DNA of 64,000 bases, from the NCBI RefSeq assembly GCF_013410105.1, contig NZ_JACCCJ010000001.1, positions 1,488,001-1,552,000 on the forward strand, in the 5' to 3' direction. The translations under genes were made by a program, and so were the position numbers. The notes under the pieces were generated by a model that ran no database searches, was not told where the DNA came from, and saw only the letters and a program-made list of their open reading frames with translations. This DNA is from Sphingopyxis sp. JAI108 (GTDB taxonomy: Bacteria; Pseudomonadota; Alphaproteobacteria; Sphingomonadales; Sphingomonadaceae). Every line of letters begins with the position of its first letter. Position 1 is the stretch's first letter. Positions 1 through 8,587 of the stretch are shown here, in pieces.

Positions 1-647
1 AGCACCGCCGCGGCGCCCTGCCGCGCGGCTTCCTCATATTTATAGCTCCAGCGGCCGTAATAGGTCATCGCGCGGCCGTTGAACTCGCCCTTGGCTTCCT
101 TGGTCTGCCAGTCGGGATCGTTAACGAGGACGACGACGGTCTTCCCCTTCACATCAAGCCCGGCATAGTCGTTCCAGCCCTTTTCGGGGGCGTTGATGCC
201 ATAGCCGACGAACACGACGTCGCTGTCCTTGACCTCGGTCTTCGGCTGGACGCGATAGCTGAACGCGACATAGTCCTTCGCATATTGCGCGGTGACCGGC
301 GTCTTGCCGCCGGTGAAGGTGAGCGGTGTCGCATTTTTTGCGGTGATTTCGACCAGCGGCACATCCTGCGTCCAGCTGCCGTTGTTCCCGGGCTTCAGCC
401 CCGCTTCCTCATATTTCTTGATGATATAGGCGACGGTCTTTTCCTCGCCCGCGGTGCCGGGCGCGCGGCCCTCATAGGCGTCCGACGACAATTCCTTCGT
501 CACCTCCTGCAACGTCGCGAGCGGCAGTTCGGGGATCTCGACGTCGGGGATCGTAACGGTCGACGTGGCTGTCTTGTCCGACGCATTGCACGCGGCAACG
601 GTCAGAAGAACCGCAAGGGCTGCGGTCGAGCGGGGGAAGCGAAGCAT
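1..647 (-). CDS. M28-type zinc peptidase, lipoprotein (3' end outside window)
   Basis: The first 215 residues of a leftward gene that runs off the window. It opens with a lipoprotein signal peptide: a charged start, a hydrophobic stretch and the lipobox LTVAAC with Cys20 as the lipidation site. After a low-complexity linker comes a segment typical of the N-terminus of M28 aminopeptidases (SSDAYEGRAPGTAGEEKT, residues about 53-70) and then the start of a PA-like insert (VVFVGYGINAPEKGWNDY). The zinc ligands would lie in the missing part, so catalysis cannot be checked. Probably a periplasmic or outer-membrane-anchored aminopeptidase. It is divergent from the S9 peptidase at 798, which suggests a peptide-scavenging pair. 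Confidence 0.85.
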   Translation of the reverse strand, partial: MLRFPRSTAALAVLLTVAACNASDKTATSTVTIPDVEIPELPLATLQEVTKELSSDAYEGRAPGTAGEEKTVAYIIKKYEEAGLKPGNNGSWTQDVPLVEITAKNATPLTFTGGKTPVTAQYAKDYVAFSYRVQPKTEVKDSDVVFVGYGINAPEKGWNDYAGLDVKGKTVVVLVNDPDWQTKEAKGEFNGRAMTYYGRWSYKYEEAARQGAAAV

Positions 648-797
648 GGAAATTCCTCGGGTTTTCGTATTCGACCGCGGGCTTGTGCCAGCCCGGTGCG
701 GAGGGTGCAAGCGCCGCTTGTGGGACTTTCAGCGCTTGGAAAAGCGGACGCCGGCTTTTAGAGAAGCAAAAGGGGACCGAATAACAGGGGGATGGAT

Positions 798-2759
798 ATG
801 CGGGGGCGCTGGCTATATTTGCTGGGTTTGGGGATTGCCGCGGGGGCCGCGCACGCACAGGAGGGAGACGTCGCACGCCGCTTCGGTACGCTTGACGGCG
901 TCACGCAGGTCAGCTTGTCGCCTGACGGGCAGCGCCTTGCCTTTCTGGCCCCGAACAAGGGGCAGGCGAACGATCTGTTCGTCGTCGATATTGCCGACGG
1001 GGCCTTGCCCCGCCGCATCTTGCGCGCAAGCGGCGACCCCGAAATCCTGCGCTGGTGCAGATGGGCGACCGACGCGCGGCTGGTCTGCCAGATCGGCGGC
1101 CGGGAGAAGGTGGGCGAGTTCATCTATGGCTTTTCGTCGCTGCTGGGCGTCGATGCCGCGGGCGGCAACGTCAAGTCGCTGAGCATCCGGCGCGGCGACA
1201 ATGCGCTGGGGATCGATTTCCGCGGTGGCAGCGTCATCGACTGGCAGCCGGGACCGCCGGGCAGCGTATTGATGATGCGCAGCCATGTTCCCGAGGCGAA
1301 CCGCCGTACGGCTTCCCTGATCACCAAGGATGAGGAGGGGATGGGGGTCGACCTGGTGAATGTCGTCGAAGGCTCGGTGAAGGTCGTCGAGAAACCCCGG
1401 CGCGACACCATCGAATATATCACCGACGGCAAAGGCGAAGTGCGCATCATGGGCACCCAGCCGATGGAAGGACGGACGGACAACCTCAGCCGGATCGTGC
1501 GTTATTTCTACAAGCCTGCAGGTGGCGGTGACTGGCAGCAGTTATCGTCGATTGACACATTGTCGCGCGAGGGATTTGAGCCCTGGACGGTTGACGCGGC
1601 GACCGATCGTGCGATCGGCTTCGGCAAGATCGACGGGCGCCTTGCGGTCATGGCGGTGAAGCTTGATGGAACGGGGAAGGGCGAAACCCTCTATCGCCAT
1701 CCCGAAGTCGATGTCGATGCGCTGGTTCGTGTCGGCCGCGATCAGCGCGTGGTGGGTGCGACTTATGCCACCGATCGCCGCCAGATGGTGACGACCGACC
1801 CCCAGGTCGCGGCGATGGCCAACTCCTTGTCACGCGCGCTTGGTGGCCGCCAGGTTTATTTCGTCGATGCGTCGGCCGATGAATCGCATTGGTTGCTGTG
1901 GGCCGGATCGGACGTCGATCCGGGGCGCTATTATCGTTATACACCCGCGCTAAAACAGCTGCGCCCGCTGCTTGAAGACCGGCCCTTGTTGTCGGGACTG
2001 ACGCTCGCGCCGGTCAAGGCGGTACGCTATCCTGCGTCCGACGGTACGATGATCCCCGGTTATCTGACGCTCCCTCCGGGACGCAGCGATGCCAAGGGCC
2101 TGCCGGCGATCGTCATGCCGCATGGCGGGCCGTCTTCGCGCGACGAATGGGGGTTCGACTGGCTCGCGCAATATTTCGCCCAAGAAGGCTTCGCGGTCGT
2201 CCAGCCCAATTACCGCGGATCGTCGGGCTATGGCGACCAATGGTATCAGAACAATGGGTTCCAGTCGTGGAAGGTCGCGATCGGCGATGTGAGCGACGCC
2301 GGCCGGTGGATATTGGCCCAAGGGGCCGATCCCGCCAAATTGTCGATCGTCGGCTGGTCCTATGGCGGCTATGCCGCGTTGCAGTCGGGTGTCGTCGCGC
2401 CCGACCTGTTCCGTGCGATTGTCGCGATCGCACCGGTGACCGATCTCAGCAGATTTAAGACCGAAAGTGCCCGCTATACCAGCGGCGCGATCGTTCGCGA
2501 TTTCATCGGTTCGGGTCCCCACATCCGCGAGGGGTCGCCGGCCCAGAATGCCGGCCGCATCGTAGCGCCGGTGCTCATGTTCCACGGAACGCTGGACCAG
2601 AATGTCGATATCGACCAGTCGCGGATCATGCGCGGTGCGTTGGCCTCCGCCGGAAAGAAGGTTGAGCTGGTCGAATATCCCGGCCTTGCGCACGGCCTGA
2701 GCGACAGCGACACGCGCACAGCGATGCTCGCGCAGATTACGCGGTTCCTGCCACACTGA
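798..2759 (+). CDS. Exported S9 family prolyl oligopeptidase-like serine peptidase
   Basis: About 653 residues. An N-terminal signal peptide (RGRWLYLLGLGIAAGAAHAQ) is followed by a beta-propeller-like region and a C-terminal alpha/beta-hydrolase domain. The nucleophile motif GWSYGGYA puts Ser at about 521; Asp in HGTLDQNVD (about 600) and His in GLAHGLSD (about 632) complete the triad. Such enzymes cleave oligopeptides, many as acyl-aminoacyl or dipeptidyl peptidases; specificity cannot be read here. Two in-frame ATGs exist, at 792 and 798. The G-rich Shine-Dalgarno (786-791) touches the first and sits 6 nt from the second, so 798 is preferred. Confidence 0.92.
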   Translation: MRGRWLYLLGLGIAAGAAHAQEGDVARRFGTLDGVTQVSLSPDGQRLAFLAPNKGQANDLFVVDIADGALPRRILRASGDPEILRWCRWATDARLVCQIGGREKVGEFIYGFSSLLGVDAAGGNVKSLSIRRGDNALGIDFRGGSVIDWQPGPPGSVLMMRSHVPEANRRTASLITKDEEGMGVDLVNVVEGSVKVVEKPRRDTIEYITDGKGEVRIMGTQPMEGRTDNLSRIVRYFYKPAGGGDWQQLSSIDTLSREGFEPWTVDAATDRAIGFGKIDGRLAVMAVKLDGTGKGETLYRHPEVDVDALVRVGRDQRVVGATYATDRRQMVTTDPQVAAMANSLSRALGGRQVYFVDASADESHWLLWAGSDVDPGRYYRYTPALKQLRPLLEDRPLLSGLTLAPVKAVRYPASDGTMIPGYLTLPPGRSDAKGLPAIVMPHGGPSSRDEWGFDWLAQYFAQEGFAVVQPNYRGSSGYGDQWYQNNGFQSWKVAIGDVSDAGRWILAQGADPAKLSIVGWSYGGYAALQSGVVAPDLFRAIVAIAPVTDLSRFKTESARYTSGAIVRDFIGSGPHIREGSPAQNAGRIVAPVLMFHGTLDQNVDIDQSRIMRGALASAGKKVELVEYPGLAHGLSDSDTRTAMLAQITRFLPH

Positions 2760-2762
2760 ACG

Positions 2763-2793
2763 AAAAAGGGGCGGTCCGTTTCCGGACCGCCCC
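2763..2793 (-). terminator. Intrinsic terminator of rpsD
   Basis: A perfect 11-bp stem, GGGGCGGTCCG at 2768-2778 with CGGACCGCCCC at 2783-2793, around a 4-nt loop. Read leftward it is followed by five T (2767-2763), so it ends rpsD. Because it also sits just after the S9 peptidase stop codon it may end both convergent transcripts, although the rightward reading lacks a good T run. Confidence 0.85.
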
Positions 2794-2816
2794 TCGCAAT
2801 TTCGCAATCGAACCGA

Positions 2817-3428
2817 TCAGCGCGAATAGAATTCGACGACCAGGTTCGGTTCCATCTTCACCGGATAGGGCACTTCGTCGAGTGTCGGGACGCGGACATA
2901 GGTCGACTTGGTGCCGTCAACCGACAGATATTCGGGCAGGTCGCGCTCGGGCAGGCTCTGCGCTTCGGCGACCAGCGCCATTTCCTGCGCCTTCTTGCCG
3001 AGGGTGACTTCGTCGCCCGGCTTCACGAGGCGGCTCGCGACGTTGCACTTCACGCCGTTCACATAGACGTGACCATGGCTGACGAGCTGACGCGCCGAGA
3101 AGATCGTCGGGGTGAACTTCGAGCGATAGACCACGGCGTCGAGGCGGCGCTCGAGCAGGCCGATCAGGTTCTGGCCGGTGTCGCCCTTCATGCGCGATGC
3201 TTCGAAATAGTTCTTCTTGAACTGCTTTTCGGTGATGTCGCCGTAATAGCCCTTCAGCTTCTGCTTCGCGCGGAGCTGGATACCGAAGTCGGACATCTTG
3301 CCCTTGCGGCGCTGGCCGTGCTGGCCGGGGCCATATTCGCGGCGGTTGACCGGGCTTTTCGGACGCCCCCAGATGTTTTCGCCCATCCGGCGGTCGAGTT
3401 TATACTTGGCGCTCTGGCGCTTCGACAT
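2817..3428 (-). CDS. rpsD: 30S ribosomal protein S4
   Basis: 203 residues, the normal length for bacterial uS4, beginning [20 protein letters not shown]. The N-terminal part carries the conserved [15 protein letters not shown] block and the central S4 RNA-binding domain includes RRLDAVVYR and HGHVYVNG. S4 nucleates assembly of the 30S 5' domain. The frame is open upstream for another 72 codons, but homologous S4 proteins start here, and GGAGA lies a few nt before this ATG. Transcribed alone, ending at the hairpin at 2763-2793, rather than in the alpha ribosomal operon seen in enterobacteria. Confidence 0.97.
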   Translation of the reverse strand: MSKRQSAKYKLDRRMGENIWGRPKSPVNRREYGPGQHGQRRKGKMSDFGIQLRAKQKLKGYYGDITEKQFKKNYFEASRMKGDTGQNLIGLLERRLDAVVYRSKFTPTIFSARQLVSHGHVYVNGVKCNVASRLVKPGDEVTLGKKAQEMALVAEAQSLPERDLPEYLSVDGTKSTYVRVPTLDEVPYPVKMEPNLVVEFYSR

Positions 3429-3630
3429 ATGTCGTCTCCAATATGCTGTTTGCCGAAGGATTTCGGCGGTTCCCGGGTCGCACCATATGGACGGGATGCC
3501 ATATGCGACCGCCGCTTCACCGGGGTGCGGGGTCCATTGCGAAGGCGCGCGGTTAGACGGGGAGGGGCGGAAAGTCAAGCCGCAAGCCCGCCGCTCGACA
3601 GCGGCGAAAAAGCCGCTAAAGGCTGCGCGC

Positions 3631-3945
3631 ATGACGTCCGCCAAACTTCCCGAACGATGCGAAACGATGACCGAAGTCCGCGCCGGGGTCGATCAGGTCG
3701 ACCGCGAACTCGTCGCGCTGCTCGTCCGCCGCTTCGGCTATATGGACGCGGCCGCGCGCATCAAGGCCGACCGCAATGCCGTCCGCGACGAAGCGCGCAA
3801 GGCCGAGGTGCTGGCCAACGTGGCGCGTGAGGCCGAGGCCGCCGGACTGGAGCCCGAGCGGCTGCGCGCGGTGTGGAACGAGCTGGTCGAACAGTCGATC
3901 GCCTATGAGGCGACCGAATGGGATCGTCTGCGCGCCGGTCGCTGA
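3631..3945 (+). CDS. Chorismate mutase, AroQ family
   Basis: 104 residues, a single all-alpha chorismate mutase domain that converts chorismate to prephenate for Phe/Tyr synthesis. Signature pieces are [20 protein letters not shown], then [20 protein letters not shown], giving the Arg and Lys residues that hold the substrate in AroQ enzymes. An internal ATG at 3667 would remove 12 residues; the upstream start is preferred because relatives carry a comparable short Cys-containing leader, but its Shine-Dalgarno (AAGG) is weak. A second AroQ-type gene lies at 28435-28722, so the two may serve different complexes. Confidence 0.85.
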   Translation: MTSAKLPERCETMTEVRAGVDQVDRELVALLVRRFGYMDAAARIKADRNAVRDEARKAEVLANVAREAEAAGLEPERLRAVWNELVEQSIAYEATEWDRLRAGR

Positions 3946-3947
3946 TC

Positions 3948-4172
3948 CTAGTTGGTGGCGCCGGCGGGCGGTGCGTCGGTCGCCGCCTGTTCTGTCTCTT
4001 CTTTGGGTTTCGCGGGCTCTGCCACGGTGCGGCACACGCGCTTCGGTACCGTGCTTCCGGTGACCTCGATCTTCGTACAGACCTTTTTGGGCTTTGCCGC
4101 TTTGGCCGGAGGGGTGTCGGTCCCGCTGGCGGCGGTCATGGCCAAGGCCAGGGAAAGTATTGCGGAAATCAT
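3948..4172 (-). CDS. Small exported protein of unknown function
   Basis: 74 residues: a clear signal peptide (MISAILSLALAMTAASG) then a short Lys/Pro-rich tail with two cysteines (KKVCTKIEVTG and KRVCRTVAE) and an Ala/Pro-rich acidic end. Several sphingomonad genomes carry such short two-Cys secreted proteins without assigned role; none is recognised with confidence. AAGGAG lies 11 nt before the ATG. The stop is 3 nt from that of the convergent chorismate mutase, so the two transcripts probably overlap. Confidence 0.7.
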   Translation of the reverse strand: MISAILSLALAMTAASGTDTPPAKAAKPKKVCTKIEVTGSTVPKRVCRTVAEPAKPKEETEQAATDAPPAGATN

Positions 4173-4239
4173 AAAGCTATTCGCTCCTTGAAGGACCGTG
4201 CCTTCTAAGAGCGCGATGCGCGATTGTCGAGGTCGATAC

Positions 4240-4965
4240 TCAACGCGCTCTTGGGGTGCGGCCAAGCGCCGTAATAATGCCGTGCATCATACGGACGTCA
4301 TTATACGACCAGCCCGCCTTGGTCAGCGCGGTGCGTAAGGTGCGCAGCGTCATTTCGCGTCGTTCGGGCGGAAAGAAATATCCGCTCTTGTCGAGGTCGC
4401 GGACCAGATGCTCGATGAATTCTTCCAGCACGCCATGTTCGGCCGGGGGATCGAGCGGGACCTCGGGCGGGCTCGCCAGCGCGACGCCCTTCGACCATTC
4501 ATAGGCGAGCAGAATCACCGCCTGCGCAAGATTGAGCGAGGCGAATTCTGGGTTGATCGGCACGGTGACGATCTTGTGCGCCAGCGTGACATCGTCGGTC
4601 TCGAGCCCCGAACGTTCGGGGCCGAAGACATAGGCCGAACGCCCCGCGCTGCCATGGACCTCGCGCGCCGCCGCCTCCGGGGTCAGCACCGGCTTGGTCA
4701 CGCCGCGCTTGCGAACCGTGGTGGCATAGATGGTCGTGCAGTCGGCGACGGCGTCGGCGAGCGTGTCGAAAACCTGCGCTTCGGCCAGCACGGTGTCGGC
4801 GCCCGACGCCGCGGGCCCCGCATCGGGATTGGGCCAGCCGTCGCGCGGGGCGACGAGGCGCATTTCGGTCAGCCCGAAATTGAGCATCGCGCGCGCCGCC
4901 TTGCCGATATTCTCACCAAGCTGCGGACGGACGAGGACGATGACGGGGGGCGGAGCCGCGGTCAT
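4240..4965 (-). CDS. trmJ: tRNA (Cm32/Um32) methyltransferase, TrmJ-like SPOUT enzyme
   Basis: 241 residues of the SpoU/TrmH class. The N-terminal motif is [20 protein letters not shown]; the SAM-binding trefoil-knot motifs are [13 protein letters not shown] and [14 protein letters not shown] near the middle; the C-terminal extension resembles TrmJ rather than TrmL. TrmJ 2'-O-methylates tRNA position 32 using SAM. It overlaps the upstream nrdR by 4 bp, so the two are translationally coupled. The exact methylation site is inferred from family resemblance. Confidence 0.85.
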   Translation of the reverse strand: MTAAPPPVIVLVRPQLGENIGKAARAMLNFGLTEMRLVAPRDGWPNPDAGPAASGADTVLAEAQVFDTLADAVADCTTIYATTVRKRGVTKPVLTPEAAAREVHGSAGRSAYVFGPERSGLETDDVTLAHKIVTVPINPEFASLNLAQAVILLAYEWSKGVALASPPEVPLDPPAEHGVLEEFIEHLVRDLDKSGYFFPPERREMTLRTLRTALTKAGWSYNDVRMMHGIITALGRTPRAR

Positions 4966-5429
4966 TTGATCGGCCGGGCCGCCTCGGTGATCGTCGAGGC
5001 GAATTCCTCGAAATCCTTGGCTTCGGTGAAATCGCGATAGACGCTGGCGAAGCGGATATAGGCGACATTGTCGAAGCCCTTGAGCGCTTCCATCACCATC
5101 GCGCCGATTTGCGACGCCTGCACCTCATTCTCGCCCGAAGTTTCGAGCTGGCGCTGAATGCCCGACACGAGGCGCTCGATCCGCGCGCCGTCGATCGGGC
5201 GCTTGCGGCAAGCGATCTGGACGCTGCGCATCAATTTCTCGCGGTCAAAGGGTTCGCGCGTCCCACCCGCCTTGAGCACGGCGACCTCGCGGAGCTGGAT
5301 GCGCTCGAAGGTCGTGAAGCGCGCGCCGCAATCCTCGCACTGGCGGCGGCGGCGGATGGCGGCGCCGTCCTCGGTCGGACGGCTGTCCTTCACCTGGCTG
5401 TCTTCATGTCCGCAATAGGGGCAGCGCAT
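4962..5429 (-). CDS. nrdR: Transcriptional repressor NrdR
   Basis: 155 residues, typical length. The N-terminal zinc ribbon has Cys3-x2-Cys6 and Cys31-x2-Cys34 and is followed by the ATP-cone domain ([20 protein letters not shown], about residues 47-137). NrdR senses ATP/dATP and represses ribonucleotide reductase genes; no nrd gene is in the window. The placement next to glyA (one-carbon supply for dTMP) is a common arrangement in alphaproteobacteria. Confidence 0.96.
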   Translation of the reverse strand: MRCPYCGHEDSQVKDSRPTEDGAAIRRRRQCEDCGARFTTFERIQLREVAVLKAGGTREPFDREKLMRSVQIACRKRPIDGARIERLVSGIQRQLETSGENEVQASQIGAMVMEALKGFDNVAYIRFASVYRDFTEAKDFEEFASTITEAARPIK

Positions 5430-5432
5430 GGG

Positions 5433-5651
5433 TCAGCGCTTCACCCGGCTGTAAAGCGCGATGGCGGCGCCCGCGAACAGGCCGACCGGCCATGTCACGA
5501 CGGGCAGCACCGCACCCGCGATCGCGCCGACGACGCCGCCGGTCAGGACGGGGCGTGTCGAGGGATGGTTCATCCCCTGCTTGCCCATCGCCTTGACCTC
5601 TTCGATCGAGAGTTCAACGAGCGTCGGTTCCTCGGGGTGCTGCCGCGCCAT
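5433..5651 (-). CDS. Small membrane protein, glycine-zipper-like hairpin
   Basis: 72 residues. A charged N-terminal half (EEPTLVELSIEEVKAMGKQGM) is followed by a Gly/Ala-rich double membrane-spanning hairpin (GGVVGAIAGAVLPVVTWPVG and LFAGAAIALY) and a basic end. No known family is assigned. It lies between glyA and nrdR in the same direction, 4 nt from the glyA stop and 3 nt from nrdR, so it is almost certainly part of the rpiB-glyA-nrdR-trmJ transcript. Confidence 0.75.
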   Translation of the reverse strand: MARQHPEEPTLVELSIEEVKAMGKQGMNHPSTRPVLTGGVVGAIAGAVLPVVTWPVGLFAGAAIALYSRVKR

Positions 5652-5655
5652 TGTT

Positions 5656-6963
5656 TTATCCCTGATAGATGGGGAAGCGCTCGCACAGCGCGCGCACGCG
5701 GCCGCGGACATTCGCTTCGACGTCGGCATCGCCATGCTCGCCCTTGTCGCGCAGCGCCTCGAGCACGTCGGCGACCATGTCGCCGATTTCCTCGAACTCG
5801 GCGATGCCGAAACCGCGCGTCGTGCCCGCGGGCGATCCAACGCGGATGCCGCTGGTCTTGACCGGCGGCAGCGGGTCGAAGGGGATGCCGTTCTTGTTGC
5901 AGGTGATCGCGCTGCGCTCGAGCGCCTCGTCGGCGTCGCGCCCGGTGACGCCGAGCGGGCGGAGGTCGATGAGGGCAAGGTGCGTGTCGGTGCCGCCCGC
6001 GACGATGTCGGCGCCGCGCGCCTTCAGCCGGTTCGCCAGCGCCTGCGCATTGGCGATCGTCGCCTTCGCATAATCCTTGAATTCGGGACGCAGCGCTTCG
6101 CCGAACGCCACGGCTTTCGCGGCGATGACGTGCATCAGCGGGCCGCCCTGAAGGCCGGGGAAGACCGCCGAGTTGATGCGCTTGGCGATCGCTTCGTCGT
6201 TGGTCAGGATCATGCCGCCGCGCGGGCCGCGCAGCGTCTTGTGCGTCGTCGTGGTGACGACATGCGCATGTTCCATCGGCGAGGGGTGCGCGCCACCGGC
6301 GACGAGGCCAGCGAAATGCGCCATGTCGACCATCAGCAGCGCGCCGACGTCATCGGCGATGGCTCGGAAGCGCGCGAAGTCGAGCGTGCGCGGATAGGCC
6401 GAACCGCCCGCGATGATCAGCGACGGGCGATGCTCCCTCGCCAGCGTCTCGACCTGGTCGAAATCGACGAGATGGTCGTCGGCACGCACGCCGTACTGAA
6501 CCGCGTTGAACCATTTGCCCGACATCGCAGGCGGCGCGCCGTGGGTCAGGTGGCCGCCGGCGTCGAGGCTCATGCCGAGGATCGTCGCGCCGGGCTTGGT
6601 CAGCGCGAGCATCACCGCGCCGTTCGCCTGCGCCCCCGAATGCGGCTGGACGTTCGCATAGCCGCAATCGAAAAGCTGCTTCGCGCGGTCGATCGCGAGG
6701 GTTTCGACCTCGTCCGACGGAGCGCAGCCCTGATAATAGCGGCGGCCGGGGTAGCCCTCGGCATATTTGTTGGTGAAGACGCTGCCCTGCGCTTCGAGCA
6801 CCGCTTTCGAAACGATATTCTCGCTCGCGATCAGTTCGATCTGATGTTGTTCGCGTTCGAGTTCGTGCTTCATTGCCGCGGCAACCGCAGGGTCTACCGT
6901 GCCGACACCATCGGTGAAATAGCCGGCCGATTTGATGGGCTTGGCGAGCGTTTCTGTGGTCAT
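5656..6963 (-). CDS. glyA: Serine hydroxymethyltransferase
   Basis: 435 residues. PLP enzyme that interconverts serine and glycine while charging tetrahydrofolate with a one-carbon unit. The motif [14 protein letters not shown] places the PLP lysine at about 242; other family segments are [18 protein letters not shown] and [15 protein letters not shown]-like. The frame extends 32 codons further upstream, but that stretch is the rpiB tail in another frame, and the ATG at 6963 overlaps the rpiB stop in an ATGA junction, marking the true start. Confidence 0.97.
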   Translation of the reverse strand: MTTETLAKPIKSAGYFTDGVGTVDPAVAAAMKHELEREQHQIELIASENIVSKAVLEAQGSVFTNKYAEGYPGRRYYQGCAPSDEVETLAIDRAKQLFDCGYANVQPHSGAQANGAVMLALTKPGATILGMSLDAGGHLTHGAPPAMSGKWFNAVQYGVRADDHLVDFDQVETLAREHRPSLIIAGGSAYPRTLDFARFRAIADDVGALLMVDMAHFAGLVAGGAHPSPMEHAHVVTTTTHKTLRGPRGGMILTNDEAIAKRINSAVFPGLQGGPLMHVIAAKAVAFGEALRPEFKDYAKATIANAQALANRLKARGADIVAGGTDTHLALIDLRPLGVTGRDADEALERSAITCNKNGIPFDPLPPVKTSGIRVGSPAGTTRGFGIAEFEEIGDMVADVLEALRDKGEHGDADVEANVRGRVRALCERFPIYQG

Positions 6964-7412
6964 CGGCTGGTCTCCAGTTGAGGCGGATTCGAAAGCTTGT
7001 CGACGCGGCGCGCGTGGCGGTCGCCGGCGAAATCGGTGATCAGGAAGGCGTCGAGGCACGCCTTGGCCATGTCGATACCCGTCAGGCGTGCGCCCATCGC
7101 GATGACGTTCGCGTCATTATGCTCGCGCGCGAGCTTCGCCGACAGCGGTTCGGACACCAGCGCGCAGCGCGCGGCGGGGTTGCGGTTGACCGAGATAGAA
7201 ATGCCGATGCCCGATCCGCACAGCGCCACGCCGCGTTCCGCACGGCCATCGGCGATCGCTTCGGCGAGGCGATAGCCATAATCGGGATAATCGACGCTGT
7301 CGGGACCGTTGGTGCCGAGGTCTTCAACTTCATGCCCCTTTTCGCGCAGCCAGTCGGCAAGCAGGGCTTTCAGTTCGTAAGCGGCGTGGTCGGAGGCGAT
7401 GGCGATGCGCAT
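6960..7412 (-). CDS. rpiB: Ribose-5-phosphate isomerase B
   Basis: 150 residues. Converts ribulose 5-phosphate and ribose 5-phosphate in the pentose phosphate pathway. The start [15 protein letters not shown] is the classical RpiB/LacAB N-terminus; [16 protein letters not shown] contains the catalytic-base Cys and phosphate loop; [13 protein letters not shown] is also conserved. A farther ATG at 7433 is rejected because the family begins at the MRIAIASDH strand. First gene of the leftward rpiB-glyA block. Confidence 0.95.
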   Translation of the reverse strand: MRIAIASDHAAYELKALLADWLREKGHEVEDLGTNGPDSVDYPDYGYRLAEAIADGRAERGVALCGSGIGISISVNRNPAARCALVSEPLSAKLAREHNDANVIAMGARLTGIDMAKACLDAFLITDFAGDRHARRVDKLSNPPQLETSR

Positions 7413-7524
7413 GGTGCGGCTCCCGCAGGGCATAAGGGAATCGATGTCGGCCCTTTAGGCCAAGCCATGCGGATTGGCCATAAGCGAGGTGGCAAATTTG
7501 TGACGGCGCCGATAAAGCCGCCCC

Positions 7525-7689
7525 ATGTCCGACACGATCATGTCCATCCTGATGCTGACCGGCGTGCTGCTGACTGGCGGTGCCGTCCTTGTTTTTCGCA
7601 AGGGCGACCGCCGCCGCGCGCTGCTGATGCTGGTCGCTGCGCTGGTGATGTTCGCGAATGTCGCGATCTGGCTGATGCCGGTGAAATAG
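7525..7689 (+). CDS. Short two-span membrane protein
   Basis: 54 residues, two hydrophobic helices (MSILMLTGVLLTGGAVLVF and ALLMLVAALVMFANVAIWLM) split by a basic turn RKGDRRRA. Small Sphingomonadales proteins of this shape occur but have no known function. The start is the ATG at 7525; there is no strong Shine-Dalgarno. The downstream palindromic repeat begins 5 nt after the stop. Confidence 0.6.
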   Translation: MSDTIMSILMLTGVLLTGGAVLVFRKGDRRRALLMLVAALVMFANVAIWLMPVK

Positions 7690-7693
7690 CACT

Positions 7694-7788
7694 TCGTCAT
7701 TACAAGCGCAGCGAAGCAATCTCCAGCCATCGGCGTGAACTGCCGCACGCTGGAGATCGCGTCGTCGCTTTGCTCCTCGCGATGACGG
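7694..7788. repeat. Family A palindromic repeat, copy 1
   Basis: About 95 bp with imperfect terminal inverted repeats (TTCGTCATTA... and ...GCGATGACG), enclosing a second inverted pair around CAATCTCCAG / CTGGAGATCG. Two further copies are seen at 32699-32793 and 55275-55368, all intergenic. The unit folds into a long hairpin, as expected of a non-autonomous palindromic element. Confidence 0.8.
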
Positions 7789-7790
7789 GT

Positions 7791-8447
7791 TTAACGGATC
7801 GGCGAATCGGGCGCGAGCCGCATATCCAGATAATTGTCGAGCGACTTCATCAACTGGTCGAGCTCATGCTCGAAGAAATGGTTGGCGCGCGGGATCTCGT
7901 CGTGATGGATCGTGATGCCCTTTTGCGTGCGCAGCTTGTCGACCAGCTTCTGCACCGCGCTCGGCGGCACGATCTCGTCCTGCCCGCCCGCGACGATGAT
8001 GCCCGACGAGGGGCAGGGGGCGAGGAAGCTGAAGTCGTACATGTTCGCCGGCGGCGCGACCGAAAGGAAGCCGCGGATTTCGGGACGGCGCATCAAAAGC
8101 TGCATGCCGATCCACGCGCCGAAGCTGAAGCCCGCGACCCAGGTCGTCTGCGCCTCGGGATGGATCGACTGGACCCAGTCGAGCGCCGATGCGGCGTCGC
8201 TAAGCTCGCCGATGCCGTTGTCGAACGTGCCCTGGCTGCGGCCGACGCCGCGGAAGTTGAAGCGCAGCACCGCGAAACCGCGCGCGACGAAGCTCTTGTA
8301 CATCGCCTGCGTGATGCGGTCGTTCATCGTGCCGCCGCCCTGCGGATGCGGGTGGAGAATCAGCGCGACCGGCGCGCGCGGGCGCGGCGGGGGCGAGAAA
8401 CGGCCTTCGATGCGGCCTTCGGGGCCGGGGAAAATAACGTCGGGCAT
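7791..8447 (-). CDS. Alpha/beta hydrolase, dienelactone-hydrolase-like
   Basis: 218 residues, a single alpha/beta-hydrolase domain. The oxyanion strand is LILHPHPQGGGTMND; the nucleophile elbow is AGFSFGAWIG (Ser); a likely acid is in VAGGQDEIVPP; the His is in EIPRANHFFEHE. Proteins with the HPHPxxGG start form a conserved proteobacterial family with no settled substrate. Divergent from the cysteine desulfurase gene, sharing a roughly 140-bp intergenic region. Confidence 0.85.
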   Translation of the reverse strand: MPDVIFPGPEGRIEGRFSPPPRPRAPVALILHPHPQGGGTMNDRITQAMYKSFVARGFAVLRFNFRGVGRSQGTFDNGIGELSDAASALDWVQSIHPEAQTTWVAGFSFGAWIGMQLLMRRPEIRGFLSVAPPANMYDFSFLAPCPSSGIIVAGGQDEIVPPSAVQKLVDKLRTQKGITIHHDEIPRANHFFEHELDQLMKSLDNYLDMRLAPDSPIR

Positions 8448-8552
8448 GGGAGCACCTCTTATCTTTTATGGCTGGCCGCCGAATCGCCGGGTTGGCAGGG
8501 TGGCGGAGCGAAGATGGCGCCTATATAGAAAATAGGTCGCAACTTGCAACTT

Positions 8553-8569
8553 TTGCGAATCGCTCGCAA
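8553..8569. promoter_or_regulatory. Palindrome before the cysteine desulfurase gene
   Basis: TTGCGA-N5-TCGCAA, a perfect 6+6 dyad ending 18 nt before the ATG at 8588, with two further GCAAC motifs just upstream (8540-8550). The position fits an operator for an Fe-S or iron-responsive regulator, but no known consensus was matched, so its role is inferred only from symmetry and place. Confidence 0.4.
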
Positions 8570-8587
8570 CAAGGATTTTCGCCCCGG

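Noticed and set aside
3429-3644. N-terminal extension of rpsD to 275 residues
   Set aside because: S4 is about 204 residues and begins [10 protein letters not shown]-like; the extension has no homologous look and no better ribosome site.
5461-6981. Long rightward open frame opposite glyA
   Set aside because: Mirror of a high-G+C gene; composition is Arg/Ala-rich without domains, while glyA on the other strand is certain.
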